Notes: generated by a model from the letters alone, not told the origin. DNA of 64,000 nucleotides from Nemertoderma westbladi (GCA_032718475.1 JAUCBJ010007954.1:1-64000), one strand, 5' to 3'. Counted from the first letter of the stretch, positions 22,779 to 35,037 are shown. Made by a program: numbers and translations.

Positions 22779-23263
22779 CTTAGGAAACTTCTTAGCCAGA
22801 TAATATGCCCCTAAATAATATGGTTGTTGTATTAAGGGTTATGGTGTATTAATATAGTTCATGCATTATTTAATGCATTAATTGTTGTTTGTTATGGACA
22901 GTTTTATTCTAGCATTTTAGTAACTAGCTGTAATATATTTAAAATTGATAATTAGCAAGTCGTAGGACTTGATTACTGTAAGAATTGTTGACTGACTGGC
23001 TGGCTGACTGACTGGCTGACTGACTGATCTACAGCCAAAACTACTCTAACGATTTTGATGAAATTTTCACAGCGGCTAGATACCGCGATTCTAAGGTCCC
23101 TGGTATGTTCCGCTATTTCGTCCATGAGCCGTGGGCTCGAAAAATAAACATAAACGAAAAAACGCCATAGGCGCAATGGTAAAATAACACCAATGACAGC
23201 TTGTTGATGGAATTTACATTTGATTGATGACTTCCGACTTGCTTAACGGCGTCTTGACGCCGT

Positions 23264-23672
23264 CTCTAGTATTGTAATTTATAATAACTGTAGTTCCTAC
23301 TCATTAGAATATTACTCTTTACTCGGATACGAACAATTCAGATCCGGACAATTGCGACCCATTTCAAAATTTCATGTTGTTTCATTGTTCGGGTCGCAAT
23401 TGTCCAGGTTGGAATTCTCCTAACCTCCTACAAGAACACCCTCAGCGGACGTCACGATCTGCTGAAAACAGTAGGCACATAATCTTCTATACTGGTTGCT
23501 TAGCCTCCCACTGGAATGACATATTCTAGCCTTTATTAACAGCGCATAACATCTCAATTAGGCCTATAGACTCAATATTATATCTAGTGGGCTCAAGGAT
23601 TCAATCACCCTGATACAAGTTGAAATAATTATAAATAAAATTATAAATAAAGATAAAAAAAACCTGCACTAA
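23264..23672. other. Non-coding spacer with a dispersed repeat
   Basis: 23325-23425 resembles 15466-15545 (ATTTCATGTTGTTTCATTG between copies of a CAATTGCGACC-like inverted motif). Nothing else recognised. Confidence 0.4.
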
Positions 23673-24678
23673 GCTAAACTCTACGACGCACTATACTAAG
23701 CTCTACGACGCACGATACTAAGCTCTACGACGCACTATACTAAGCTCTACGACGCACTATACTAAGCTCTACGACGCACTATACTAAGCTCTACGACGCA
23801 CTACACTAAACTCTACGACGCACTATACTAAACTCTACGACGCACTATACTAAGCTCTACGACGCACTATACTAAGCTCTACGACGCACTATACTAAGCT
23901 CTACGACGCACTATACTAAGCTCTACGACGCACTATACTAAGCTCTACGACGCACTATACTAAGCTCTACGACGCACTATACTAAGCTCTACGACGCACT
24001 ATACTAAGCTCTACGACGCACTATACTAAGCTCTACGACGCACTATACTAAGCTCTACGACGCACTATACTAAGCTCTACGACGCACTATACTAAACTCT
24101 ACGACGCACTATACTAAGCTCTACGACGCACTATACTAAGCTCTACGACGCACTATACTAAGCTCTACGACGCACTATACTAAACTCTACGACGCACTAT
24201 ACTAAGCTCTACGACGCACTATACTAAGCTCTACGACGCACTATACTAAGCTCTACGACGCACTATACTAAGCTCTACGACGCACTATACTAAGCTCTAC
24301 GACGCACTATACTAAGCTCTACGACGCACTATACTAAGCTCTACGACGCACTATACTAAGCTCTACGACGCACTACACTAAGCTCTACGATGCACGATAC
24401 TAAGCTCTACGACGCACTATACTAAGCTCTACGATGCACTATACTAAGCCCTACGACGCACTATACTAAGCTCTACGACGCACTATACTAAGCTCTACGA
24501 CGCACTATACTAAGCTCTACGACGCACTATACTAAGCTCTACGACGCACTATACTAAGCTCTACGACGCACTATACTAAGCTCTACGACGCACTATACTA
24601 AGCTCTACGACGCACTATACTAAGCTCTACGACGCACTATACTAAGCTCTACGACGCACTATACTAAGCTCTACGACA
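23673..24678. repeat. 22-bp satellite, about 45 copies
   Basis: Unit ACTAAGCTCTACGACGCACT plus AT. Copies are nearly identical, with a few G-to-A (AAACTC) and C-to-T variants clustered at the left edge and around 24370-24450. Confidence 0.95.
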
Positions 24679-25779
24679 AAGGATTATGCGTGAGATCGTT
24701 GACGCTTTATTCTTTACCAATTAACAGTGTCTGTACTCTCCCGACTGTGGTGCCTACATTTTTATTATTTTATAAAACGGAGTTTAAGAGAATAAAAGAT
24801 AAATAATAAGTCTTGGTAGTTTAAAAATAGAAGGCGGTAACGGTACTCGTTTCCATAGAAACTGTGTGACATTTCTCTAGCAACCGCTGTATACGAAATG
24901 TAATTATTATTGAAACTTGGGATAAACAACATGTCTAGAAATAGTAGATGGTTAGTAGTAGTGACATTGGAGATGATGCGCGTTTCCATAGCAACAAGGT
25001 GACCTTTCCCTAGCAACTACTGGAAATTTAGTGTAATATAATGACCCCACTAGTCGTTTCAGGAATGACAATGACTGACCACCACATTCACTCTCGAGGC
25101 CACGGCACGGGCCGGATGCCACAGAACTATATCACACACAGACTGTTCAATTGTATAATAGCAGTGCGGTGGCCTGCAAGTCTCAGCCGTCGTGCATGCA
25201 GAGTGGTACTGGGTTTTAGGGACCTACCTATCCTGTGAAGGACCAACAGTTCGACCAACGGAACCCTATCCAGACTGTTTGTGATGGTAGAAAATAAGTT
25301 ACCTAATGATAAACGAATTGGACAAATTCATTCCGACAGTATTTCTTTCGTTGTAAAAGGACAACATATGATTATTTATTCTCTACCTACATGATGTATT
25401 GCACTCCAACCCAAGGCGTTCTAAACACTTTGTTTAGGAGGCCTTCTTCATCCAATCCACATATCAACAACAGCCTAATAAATGAAAACTAAAAGATATC
25501 CTATTTTCAATCGCGAAAGCCATAGTTTCTGATCCGTGTGTTTATTTACTCGTTGATAACAGTACTTGATGACACTTGATGACAGTTGATTCTATATTTT
25601 TTTGCGTTCTCCATTCCGATAAGGCTTTCTGAGCCATCATTTATAGCCTTTTTTTTTGCACATAAAAAATCTCCAAAGCCCTCTTTACAAAGTTGAATTT
25701 TTTCACTTCCTAAATTCCTAAATCAACTTTCAACTTCCTAAATACCTTATACACCCAGTAGTATTCACTTTCTTTCATT
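24679..25779. other. Non-coding stretch, no gene seen
   Basis: Contains a 65-codon ORF (25041-25238) with no recognisable family and no clear coding signal. CAAGGCGTTCTAAAC...TTTAGGAGGCC near 25411 resembles the hairpin near 1888, downstream of the gag-like ORF. Confidence 0.4.
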
Positions 25780-26427
25780 TGTTTTAGTGATATAAAGACC
25801 TGCCATTAGCTATGTTGGGAGAGTGTTGTACTTTGTTTTAGTGATATAAAGACCTGCCATTAGCTATGTTGGGAGAGCGTTGTACTTTGTTTTAGTGATA
25901 TAAAGACCTGCCATTAGCTATGTTGGGAGAGCGTTGTACTTTGTTTTAGTGATATAAAGACCTGCCATTAGCTATGTTGGGAGAGCGTTGTACTTTGTTT
26001 TAGTGATATAAAGACCTGCCATTAGCTATGTTGGGAGAGCGTTGTACTTTGTTTTAGTGATATAAAGACCTGCCATTAGCTATGTTGGGAGAGCGTTGTA
26101 CTTTGTTTTAGTGATATAAAGACCTGCCATTAGCTATGTTGGGAGAGCGTTGTACTTTGTTTTAGTGATATAAAGACCTGCCATTAGCTATGTTGGGAGA
26201 GTGTTGTACTTTGTTTTAGTGATATAAAGACCTGCCATTAGCTATGTTGGGAGAGCGTTGTACTTTGTTTTAGTGATATAAAGACCTGCCATTAGCTATG
26301 TTGGGAGAGCGTTGTACTTTGTTTTAGTGATATAAAGACCTGCCATTAGCTATGTTGGGAGAGCGTTGTACTTTGTTTTAGTGATATAAAGACCTGCCAT
26401 TAGCTATGTTGGGAGAGCGTTGTACTT
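25780..26427. repeat. 54-bp satellite, about 12 copies
   Basis: Each unit contains TTTTAGTGATATAAAGACC and TTGGGAGAGCGTTGTACTTT. Copies are almost identical; only a GCG/GTG variant recurs. The unit is divisible by 3 but contains stops. Confidence 0.95.
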
Positions 26428-27101
26428 AACTATTTTCAAAAGAGTAGCAAGTGTGAAAAGTAGCAGCTTTTCATTTATGTTTTATATGTTCAGTTATCGG
26501 CGTTCTATTCTCCTAGTCATAATTAAAGACTTTAATATTCTAATGATTATGAATATTGATGAAATTATTATCCATATATGAGACTAAATACAAATAGACT
26601 GAAATAGACAGACAGACAGATAGACAAATAGACAGATACTAAAACACGGTAACCACAGTAACCTCGGTGTACGACAAACAATCTTACAACAGTGTTTTAG
26701 ATTTCATCAGAGCGATGATAATCTATCATAATGGTAACATTATATCGATAAACAAAATTACAAATTTTCTTAACTCTACATCAATTACATTTAAATGGAA
26801 TTGTTCATGGTTTTCAATTTCTCATAAAGTGATGCATAGTATAGGTATGAAATGATATACAGTATAATATTTGATAAACCTAATTATAACATAGATGTAC
26901 ATTCTATTATGTTAATTACAACAAATATTACATTTTGTGAGTTATATAAAAAATGTATCCCTAAGTTTTATATAACTAATGGAGAAGAGGGTTTAGTAAA
27001 AAAATAGAAACCAATAAATATATAACGATATTATGGTGAAGTAAAGGGAATGCTTTAAGCACCTTATAAAATGATTTGATACAGTTAATCATTATATACA
27101 T
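26428..27101. other. 3' flank of the proposed last Cav2 exon
   Basis: AT-rich. Contains a GACAGACAGATAGACA simple repeat near 26605-26640. No exact AATAAA was spotted on the minus strand close to the stop, so the transcript end is undefined. Confidence 0.35.
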
Positions 27102-27267
27102 CTATGTAGCTGTAGATTGGTAATACTTGTTTGTGTTGACATCGTTGGGTTCGGTTGATTGGTGGCTAGGATTTTGATTCGGGTGGACTGGTAACCTCAG
27201 GCGATCCCTTCTAGAAAGCATCTCCAGGGTGCGGTGGTGTGAGTGAAGACTATCCATGTTATCCAAA
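27102..27267 (-). CDS. Proposed terminal exon of the Cav2 gene (C-terminal tail)
   Basis: The acceptor is TTCTTTCAG. The first base completes a Ser codon from the preceding exon, and the frame then runs 54 residues (LDNMDSLHSHHRTLEML...) to TAG. The sequence is His/Ser/Asn/Gln-rich and polar, as calcium channel tails often are. It ends in QSTAT and lacks the acidic DDWC-type PDZ ligand known from many Cav2 tails. Membership in the channel gene is inferred only from strand, order and compatible phase; it could be the end of a separate small gene. Confidence 0.45.
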
Positions 27268-27531
27268 CTGAAAGAATATTTATTGGAAATAAGTTTGTAA
27301 GAATTAATTTATCAACATATTTTTTAAATTTAATTTGTTGTGGTAAAGTAAAGTGATCGTGATCGGGCCCACGCCACTCTTACTCCCAATGTTGAATACT
27401 CGTCACCATCCAAACATTTAAATTACGTCCCGTAACGGCTACAGGTTCCGACCTGAATTGAAACAGGACATCCCCGCAGCAGGCAGCACGATATATTTAT
27501 GCTTATTTATACACATATATACATATTTTAC

Positions 27532-27980
27532 CTAATAATGCGGTTGGGAGATAGAATCCGAGGTCTGTAATTATTTAGATTAGGAATTGAGGATTCTGTG
27601 CTGCTAGTGTAACTTGGTAGACTGTTTATTGTCTTCAATCGATTGTCGAGAGCGGCGGTGTTGAGCTGATGAATGTCGGCGAGCCGGTAATGCGGTGGGA
27701 TGTCGTTAACTTCGGCGTCGTTGTCGCTACCAACTGAATCTCCCGGTAAACTATCGACGTTGTTAGAAACAAATTTACCAACATCCTCAATGATTTGTGA
27801 GTTCTGTAAAACAAATTTACCAACATTCTCAATGATTTGTGAGTTCTGTAAAACAAATTTACCAACATTCTCAATGATTTGTGAGTTCTGTAAAACAAAT
27901 TTACCAACATCCTCAATGATTTGTGAGTTCTGTAAAACAAATTTACCAACATCCTCAATGATTTGTGAGTTCTGTAAAAT
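27532..27980 (-). CDS. Proposed tail exon with five in-frame 14-residue repeats
   Basis: The acceptor is CTACAATCTTGCAG and the donor AG|GTAAAA. 149 codons plus 2 nt, entering in phase 0 to match the donor at 34855 and leaving in phase 2 to match the exon at 27267. It begins with five copies of a 14-residue unit (QNSQIIEDVGKFVL), then a polar stretch (SLPGDSVGSDNDAEVND) and ends SPNRII. I recognise no domain. Assignment to the Cav2 tail rests on position and phase, because nothing else fills the 6.9 kb between it and the IQ exon. Confidence 0.45.
27769..27978 (-). repeat. 42-bp in-frame array, 5 copies, inside the tail exon
   Basis: Each copy encodes the same 14 residues with Asp/Asn variation. 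On the coding strand each copy also carries TTTGTTTTACAG followed by AAC, a good match to a 3' splice site. Confidence 0.9.
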
Positions 27981-28317
27981 CTGCAAGATTGTAGATATTG
28001 TACTTGGTATCTAATTTTGTTGGTTTATTTGGTTTCCACAACAACGCAACGTGTTTGTGTCTGTGGGTATTTAGCTCCCGCGTGTCTTTAATTACCGAAA
28101 TCATTTTACGTGACTTAACATTGTGGGATATAATTTAAATTATACATCTATCTATCATCAAGGATACAATTTGATAAAAACTATTTTGAATTTAATGAAA
28201 GTTATTTATTGGTTATTATAATATTTTTCCAATCAAATATTAAAACATAACAGCACATGCTGTCATGCTGGTATGGAGAATTAATATCCCAATTATTATC
28301 CGAAAGTAACAACAAAC

Positions 28318-31300
28318 TTATACTTTTCCAAGAACTTCTACTACTTCTACTTTCTCAAGAATTTCTACTACTTCTACTTTTCCCAAGAACTTCTACTACT
28401 TCTACTTTCCCAAGAACTTCTACTACTTCTACTTTCTCAAGAACTTCTACTACTTCTACTTTCTCAAGAACTTCTACTACTTCTACTTTCTCAAGAACTT
28501 CTACTACTTCTACTTTTCCCAAGAACTTCTACTACTTCTACTTTCCCAAGAACTTCTACTACTTCTACTTTTCCCAAGAAATTCTACTACTTCTACTTTC
28601 TCAAGAACTTATACTACTTCTACTTTCCCAAGAACTTCTACTACTTTTACTTTTCCCAAAAACTTATACTACTTCTACTTTTCCCCAGAACTTCTACTAC
28701 TTCTATTTTTCTCAAGAACTTCTACTACTTCTATTTTTCTCAAGAACTTCTACTACTTCTACTTTCTCAAGAATTTCTACTACTTCTACTTTTCCCAAGA
28801 ACTTCTACTACTTCTACTTTCCCAAGAACTTCTACTACTTCTACTTTCTCAAGAACTTCTACTACTTCTACTTTCTCAAGAACTTCTACTACTTCTACTT
28901 TTCCCAAGAACTTCTACTACTTCTACTTTCCCAAGAACTTCGACTACTTCTACTTTTCCCAAGAAATTCTACTACTTCTACTTTCTCAAGAACTTATACT
29001 ACTTCTACTTTCCCAAGAACTTCTACTACTTCTACTTTTCCCAAAAACTTATACTACTTCTACTTTTCCCAAGAACTTCTACTACTTCTATTTTTCTCAA
29101 GAACTTCTACTACTTCTACTTTCTCAAGAATTTCTACTACTTCTACTTTTCCCAAGAACTTCTACTACTTCTACTTTCTCAAGAACTTCTACTACTTCTA
29201 CTTTTCCCAAGAACTTCTACTACTTCTACTTTCCCAAGAACTTCTACTACTTCTACTTTCTCAAGAACTTCTACTACTTCTACTTTCTCAAGAACTTCTA
29301 CTACTTCTACTTTTCCCAAAAACTTATACTACTTCTACTTTTCCCAAGAACTTCTACTACTTCTATTTTTCCCAAGAGCTTCTACTACTTCTATTTTTCT
29401 CAAGAACTTCTACTACTTCTACTTTCCCAAGAACTTCTACTACTTCTACTTTCTCAAGAACTTCTACTACTTCTACTTTCTCAAGAACTTCTACTACTTC
29501 TACTTTTCCCAAGAACTTCTACTACTTCTATTTTTCCCAAGAACTTCTACTACTTCTATTTTTCTCAAGAACTTCTACTACTTCTACTTTCCCAAGAACT
29601 TCTACTACTTCTAATTTCTCAAGAACTTCTACTACTTCTACTTTCTCAAGAACTTCTACTACTTCTACTTTTCCCAAGAACTTATACTACTTCTACTTTC
29701 CCAAGAACTTCTACTACTTCTACTTTCTCAAGAACTTCTACTACTTCTACTTTCTCAAGAACTTCTACTACTTCTACTTTTCCCAAAAACTTATACTACT
29801 TCTACTTTTCCCAAGAACTTCTACTACTTCTATTTTTCCCAAAAACTTCTACTACTTCTATTTTTCTCAAGAACTTCTACTACTTCTATTTTTCTCAAGA
29901 ACTTCTACTACTTCTACTTTTCCCAAAAACTTATACTACTTCTATTTTTCCCAAGAACTTCTACTACTTCTATTTTTCTCAAGAACTTATACTACTTCTA
30001 TTTTCTCAAGAACTTATAGTACTTCTACTTTTCTCAAGAACTTCCACTACCTCTACTTTCCCAAGAACTTCTACTACTTCTACTTTCTCAAGAACTTCTA
30101 CTACTTCTACTTTCTCAAGAACTTCTACTACTTCTACTTTTCCCAAAAACTTATACTACTTCTACTTTTCCCAAGAACTTCTACTACTTCTATGTTTCCC
30201 AAGAACTTCTACTACTTCGATTTTTCTCAAGAACTTCTACTACTTCTATTTTTCTCAAGAACTTCTACTACTTCTATTTTTCTCAAGAACTTCTACTACT
30301 TCTATTTTTCTCATGAACTTATAGTACTTCTACTTTTCTCAAGAACTTCCACTACCTCTACTTTCCCAAGAACTTCTACTACTTCTACTTTCTCAAGAAC
30401 TTCTACTACTTCTACTTTCTCAAGAACTTCTACTACTTCTACTTTTCCCAAAAACTTATACTACTTCTACTTTTCCCAAGAACTTCTACTACTTCTATTT
30501 TTCCCAAGAACTTCTACCACTTCTATTTTTCTCAAGAACTTCCACTACCTCTACTTTCCCAAGAACTTCTACTACTTCTACTTTCTCAAGAACTTCTACT
30601 ACTTCTACTTTCTCAAGAACTTCTACTACTTCTACTTTTCCCAAAAACTTATACTACTTCTACTTTTCCCAAGAACTTCTACTACTTCTATTTTTCTCAA
30701 GAACTTCTACTACTTCTATTTTTCTCAAGAACTTCTACTACTTCTATTTTTCTCATGAACTTATAGTACTTCTACTTTTCTCAAGAACTTCCACTACCTC
30801 TACTTTCCCAAGAACTTCTACTACTTCTACTTTCTCAAGAACTTCTACTACTTCTACTTTCTCAAGAACTTCTACTACTTCTACTTTTCCCAAAAACTTA
30901 TACTACTTCTACTTTTCCCAAGAACTTCTACTACTTCTATTTTTCCCAAGAACTTCTACTACTTCTATTTTTCTCAAGAACTTCTACTACTTCTATTTTT
31001 CTCAAGAACTTCTACTACTTCTACTTTTCCCAAAAACTTATACTACTTCTACTTTTCCCAAGAACTTCTACTACTTCTATTTTTCCCAAGAACTTCTACT
31101 ACTTCTATTTTTCTCAAGAACTTCTACTACTTCTCTTATAGTACTTCTACTTTTCTCAAGAACTTCCACTACCTCTACTTTCCCAAGAACTTCTACTACT
31201 TCTACTTTCTCAAGAACTTCTACTACTTCTACTTTCTCAAGAACTTCTACTACTTCTACTTTTCCCAAAAACTTATACTACTTCTACTTTTCCCAAGAAC

Positions 31301-34300
31301 TTCTACTACTTCTATTTTTCCCAAGAACTTCTACTACTTCTATTATTCTCAAGAACTTCTACTACTTCTATTTTTCTCAAGAACTTCTACTACTTCTACT
31401 TTTCCCAAAAACTTATACTACTTCTACTTTTCCCAAGAACTTCTACTACTTCTATTTTTCCCAAGAACTTCTACTACTTCTATTTTTCTCAAGAACTTCT
31501 ACTACTTCTATTTTTCTCAAGAACTTCTACTACTTCAACTTTTCCCAAAAACTTATACTACTTCTACTTTCCCAAGAACTTCTACTACTTCTACTTTTCC
31601 CAAGAACTTCTACTACTTCTACTTTTCTCAAGAACTTCTACTACTTCTACTTTTCTCAAGAACTTCTACTACTTCTATTTTTCTCAAGAACTTCTACTAC
31701 TTCTACTTTTCTCAAGAACTTCTACTACTTCTATTTTTCTCAAGAACTTCTACTACTTCTATTTTTCTCAAGAACTTCTACTACTTCTACTTTTCCCAAA
31801 AACTTATACTACTTCTACTTTCCCAAGAACTTCTACTACTTCTACTTTTCCCAAGAACTTCTACTACTTCTACTTTTCTCAAGAACTTCTACTACTTCTA
31901 TTTTTCTCAAGAACTTCTACTACTTCTACTTTTAACAAGAACTTCTACTACTTCTATTTTTCTCAAGAACTTCTACTACTTCTACTGTTCTCAAGAACTT
32001 CTACTACTTCTACTTTTCTCAAGAACTTCTACTACTTCTATTTTTCTCAAGAGCTTCTACTACTTCTACTTTTCTCAAGATCTTCTAATACTTCTATTTT
32101 TCTCAAGAACTTCTACTACTTCTATTTTTCTCAAGAACTTCTACTACTTCTACTTTTCCCAAGAACTTCTACTACTTCTACTTTTCTCAAGAACTTCTAC
32201 CACTTCTATTTTTCTGAAGAACTTCTACTACTTCTACTTTTCCCAAAAACTTATACTACTTCTACTTTTCCCAAGAACTTCTACTACTTCTATTTTTCCC
32301 AAGAACTTCTACTACTTCTATTTTTCTCAAGAACTTCTACTACTTCTATTTTTCTCAAGAACTTCTACTACTTCTATTTTTCCCAAAAACTTATACTACT
32401 TCTACTTTTCCCAAGAACTTCTACTACTTCTATTTTTCCCAAGAACTTCTACTACTTCTATTTTTCTCAAGAACTTCTACTACTTCTATTTTTCTCAAGA
32501 ACTTCTACTACTTCTAATTTTCCCAAAAACTTATACTACTTCTACTTTCCCATGAACTTCTACTACTTCTACTTTTCCCAAGAACTTCTACTACTTCTAT
32601 TTTTCCCAAGAACTTCTACTACTTCTATTTTTCTCAAGAACTTCTACTACTTCTATTTTTCTCAAGAACTTCTACTACTTCTACTTTTCCCAAAAACTTA
32701 TACTACTTCTACTTTTCTCAAGAACTTCTACTAATTCTATTTTTCCCAAGAACTTCTACTACTTCTATTTTTCTCAAGAACTTCTACTACTTCTACTTTC
32801 CCAAAAACTTCTACTACTTCTACTTTTCTCAAGAACTTCTACTACTTCTACTTTTCCCCAAAACCTATACTACTTCTACTTTTCTCAAGAACTTCTACTA
32901 CTTCTACTTTTCCCCAAAACCTATACTACTTCTACTTTTCCCAAGAACTTCTACTACTTCTATTTTTCCCAAGAACTTCTACTACTTCTATTTTTCTCAA
33001 GAACTTCTACTACTTCTATTTTTCTCAAGAACTTCTACTACTTCTACTTTTCCCCAAAACTTCTACTACTTCTACTTTTCCCCAAAACTTATACTGCTTC
33101 TACTTTTCCCAAGAACTTCTACTACTTCTATTTTTCCCAAGAACTTCTACTACTTCTATTTTTCCCAAGAACTTCTACTACTTCTATTTTTCTCAAGAAC
33201 TTCTACTACTTCTATTTTTCTCAAGAACTTCTACTACTTCTACTTTTCTCAAGAACTTATACTACTTCTACTTTCCCAAGAACTTCTACTACCTCTACTT
33301 TTCCTAAGAACTTCCACTACCTCTACTTTCCCAATAACGTTTCCGACGTAGCAGGGGCCTATAAATGTTGGCACTAAATGCAGAAATAACCAAAGATGCT
33401 AAATTACTAAGTGAAACATAATAATGAAAGTTATAAATGGGATTTCGAATTTGTCACTAAGATAACCACCTAAACCACTAACCTTATCATTAGTCATTAC
33501 TACTTCTTATCATTACTACTTCTACTTTTCCCAAGAACTTCTACTACTTCTACTTTTCTCAAGAACTTCTACCACTTCTATTTTTCTGAAGAACTTCTAC
33601 TACTTCTACTTTTCCCAAAAACTTATACTACTTCTACTTTTCCCAAGAACTTCTACTACTTCTATTTTTCCCAAGAACTTCTACTACTTCTATTTTTCTC
33701 AAGAACTTCTACTACTTCTATTTTTCTCAAGAACTTCTACTACTTCTATTTTTCCCAAAAACTTATACTACTTCTACTTTTCCCAAGAACTTCTACTACT
33801 TCTATTTTTCCCAAGAACTTCTACTACTTCTACTTTTCCCAAGAACTTCTACTACTTCTATTTTTCTCAAGAACTTCTACTACTTCTATTTTTCTCAAGA
33901 ACTTCTACTACTTCTAATTTTCCCAAAAACTTATACTACTTCTACTTTCCCATGAACTTCTACTACTTCTACTTTTCCCAAGAACTTCTACTACTTCTAT
34001 TTTTCCCAAGAACTTCTACTACTTCTATTTTTCTCAAGAACTTCTACTACTTCTATTTTTCTCAAGAACTTCTACTACTTCTACTTTTCCCAAAAACTTA
34101 TACTACTTCTACTTTTCTCAAGAACTTCTACTAATTCTATTTTTCCCAAGAACTTCTACTACTTCTATTTTTCTCAAGAACTTCTACTACTTCTACTTTC
34201 CCAAAAACTTCTACTACTTCTACTTTTCTCAAGAACTTCTACCACTTCTATTTTTCTCAAGAACTTCTACTACTTCTACTTTTCCCCAAAACCTATACTA

Positions 34301-34700
34301 CTTCTACTTTTCCCAAGAACTTCTACTACTTCTATTTTTCCCAAGAACTTCTACTACTTCTATTTTTCTCAAGAACTTCTACTACTTCTATTTTTCTCAA
34401 GAACTTCTACTACTTCTACTTTTCCCCAAAACTTCTACTACTTCTACTTTTCCCCAAAACTTATACTGCTTCTACTTTTCCCAAGAACTTCTACTACTTC
34501 TATTTTTCCCAAGAACTTCTACTACTTCTATTTTTCCCAAGAACTTCTACTACTTCTATTTTTCTCAAGAACTTCTACTACTTCTATTTTTCTCAAGAAC
34601 TTCTACTACTTCTACTTTTCTCAAGAACTTATACTACTTCTACTTTCCCAAGAACTTCTACTACCTCTACTTTTCCTAAGAACTTCCACTACCTCTACTT
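28318..34700. repeat. 27/28-bp polypyrimidine satellite, about 6.4 kb
   Basis: The core unit on the plus strand is CTTCTACTACTTCTACTTT followed by TCAAGAA or TCCCAAGAA. Mixed 27- and 28-bp units and TTATAC variants give higher-order blocks. On the minus strand, the sense of the Cav2 gene, the RNA would be purine-rich (GAAGUAGUAGAA). The long plus-strand frame at 28257-30758 is a by-product of the repeats. The array lies in the intron between the IQ-like exon and the proposed tail exon. Confidence 0.95.
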
Positions 34701-34865
34701 TCCCAATAACGTTTCCGACGTAGCAGGGGCCTATAAATGTTGGCACTAAATGCAGAAATAACCAAAGATGCTAAATTACTAAGTGAAACATAATAATGAA
34801 AGTTATAAATGGGATTTCGAATTTGTCACTAAGATAACCACCTAAACCACTAACCTTATCATTAG
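32100..34865. repeat. Tandem segmental duplication of about 1.4 kb ending at an exon
   Basis: A unique-looking block (CAATAACGTTTCCGACGTAGC through ACTAACCTTATCATTAG) occurs at about 33332-33487 and again at 34704-34865, with the flanking satellite also duplicated (identical stretches at 32552-32734 and 33952-34134). The duplicated copy includes the last 11 nt of the IQ-like exon with its GTTAGT donor. Confidence 0.8.
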
Positions 34866-34955
34866 CCTTACTGAGTTTATTTTTTTCCCTGAAGGAATCA
34901 ATCAACAACAACACAGTAAATATCTTCCCACAGGTCATCTTTGGAAATCTTAATT
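34855..34955 (-). CDS. Cav2: Cav2 exon: IQ-like calmodulin-binding region
   Basis: Acceptor TATTTATTTCAG, donor AAG|GTTAGT, 101 bp. It completes a Glu codon and encodes LRFPKMTCGKIFTVLLLIDS then FREKNKLSKANDK. This matches the TVGKxYAxxxIxxYxR block just after the pre-IQ helix in Cav1/Cav2 tails. The IQ core reads I-D-S-F-R-E-K-N-K; the Gln of classical IQ motifs is Asp here (Met in vertebrate Cav2). In the family this segment binds calmodulin for calcium-dependent feedback. Confidence 0.8.
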
Positions 34956-35037
34956 CTGAAATAAATATAACACAGGCTTTAGCTTTCTCAGAGTCGTTTT
35001 TTATAGTAGACATGTCCCAGAAAAAAAAGATATAGTC

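Larger units (their letters stand above)
20133..22807 (-). mobile_element. APE-type LINE, copy 2, 5' truncated, with 9-bp target duplication
   Basis: Same family as copy 1 with only scattered differences. The 3' end is a (TAG)n run, and the 5' end is truncated within the endonuclease domain at about 22799, followed by 8-9 untemplated bases. CCCCTAAAT is present at 20124-20132 and again at 22808-22816, a convincing target-site duplication that dates the insertion after the foldback core. Confidence 0.85.
18834..23263. mobile_element. Giant nested inverted repeat (foldback) interrupted by a LINE
   Basis: A module of about 320 bp beginning ACGGCGTCAAGACGCCGTTA and ending in the hairpin CAAGTCCTACGACTTG occupies 18834-19158 and recurs inverted at 22951-23263. 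Inside it, the block CACCATAACCCTTAATACAAC (19273-19295) is matched inverted at about 22825-22855. The core is a further palindrome (19297-20132), and a LINE has inserted between core and right arm. Degenerate relatives of the outer module lie near 4930-5110, and of the core edge near 45040-45130. Confidence 0.8.

Noticed and set aside
23673-24678. CRISPR array
   Set aside because: Units are contiguous with no variable spacers, no cas genes are present, and the genome is eukaryotic. The same applies to the other arrays.
25041-25238. 65-codon ORF
   Set aside because: No family pattern, splice context or compositional signal.
28257-30758. 833-residue plus-strand ORF rich in Thr, Ser, Phe, Tyr and Leu
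   Set aside because: It is a product of the TTCTACTAC satellite; the encoded pattern changes with every 27/28-bp unit switch and has no domain.
34855-34880. Alternative donor CTCA|GTAAGG within the IQ-like exon
   Set aside because: It would give phase 1, and the next proposed exon then hits a stop quickly; GTTAGT at 34854 keeps phase 0 and matches it.
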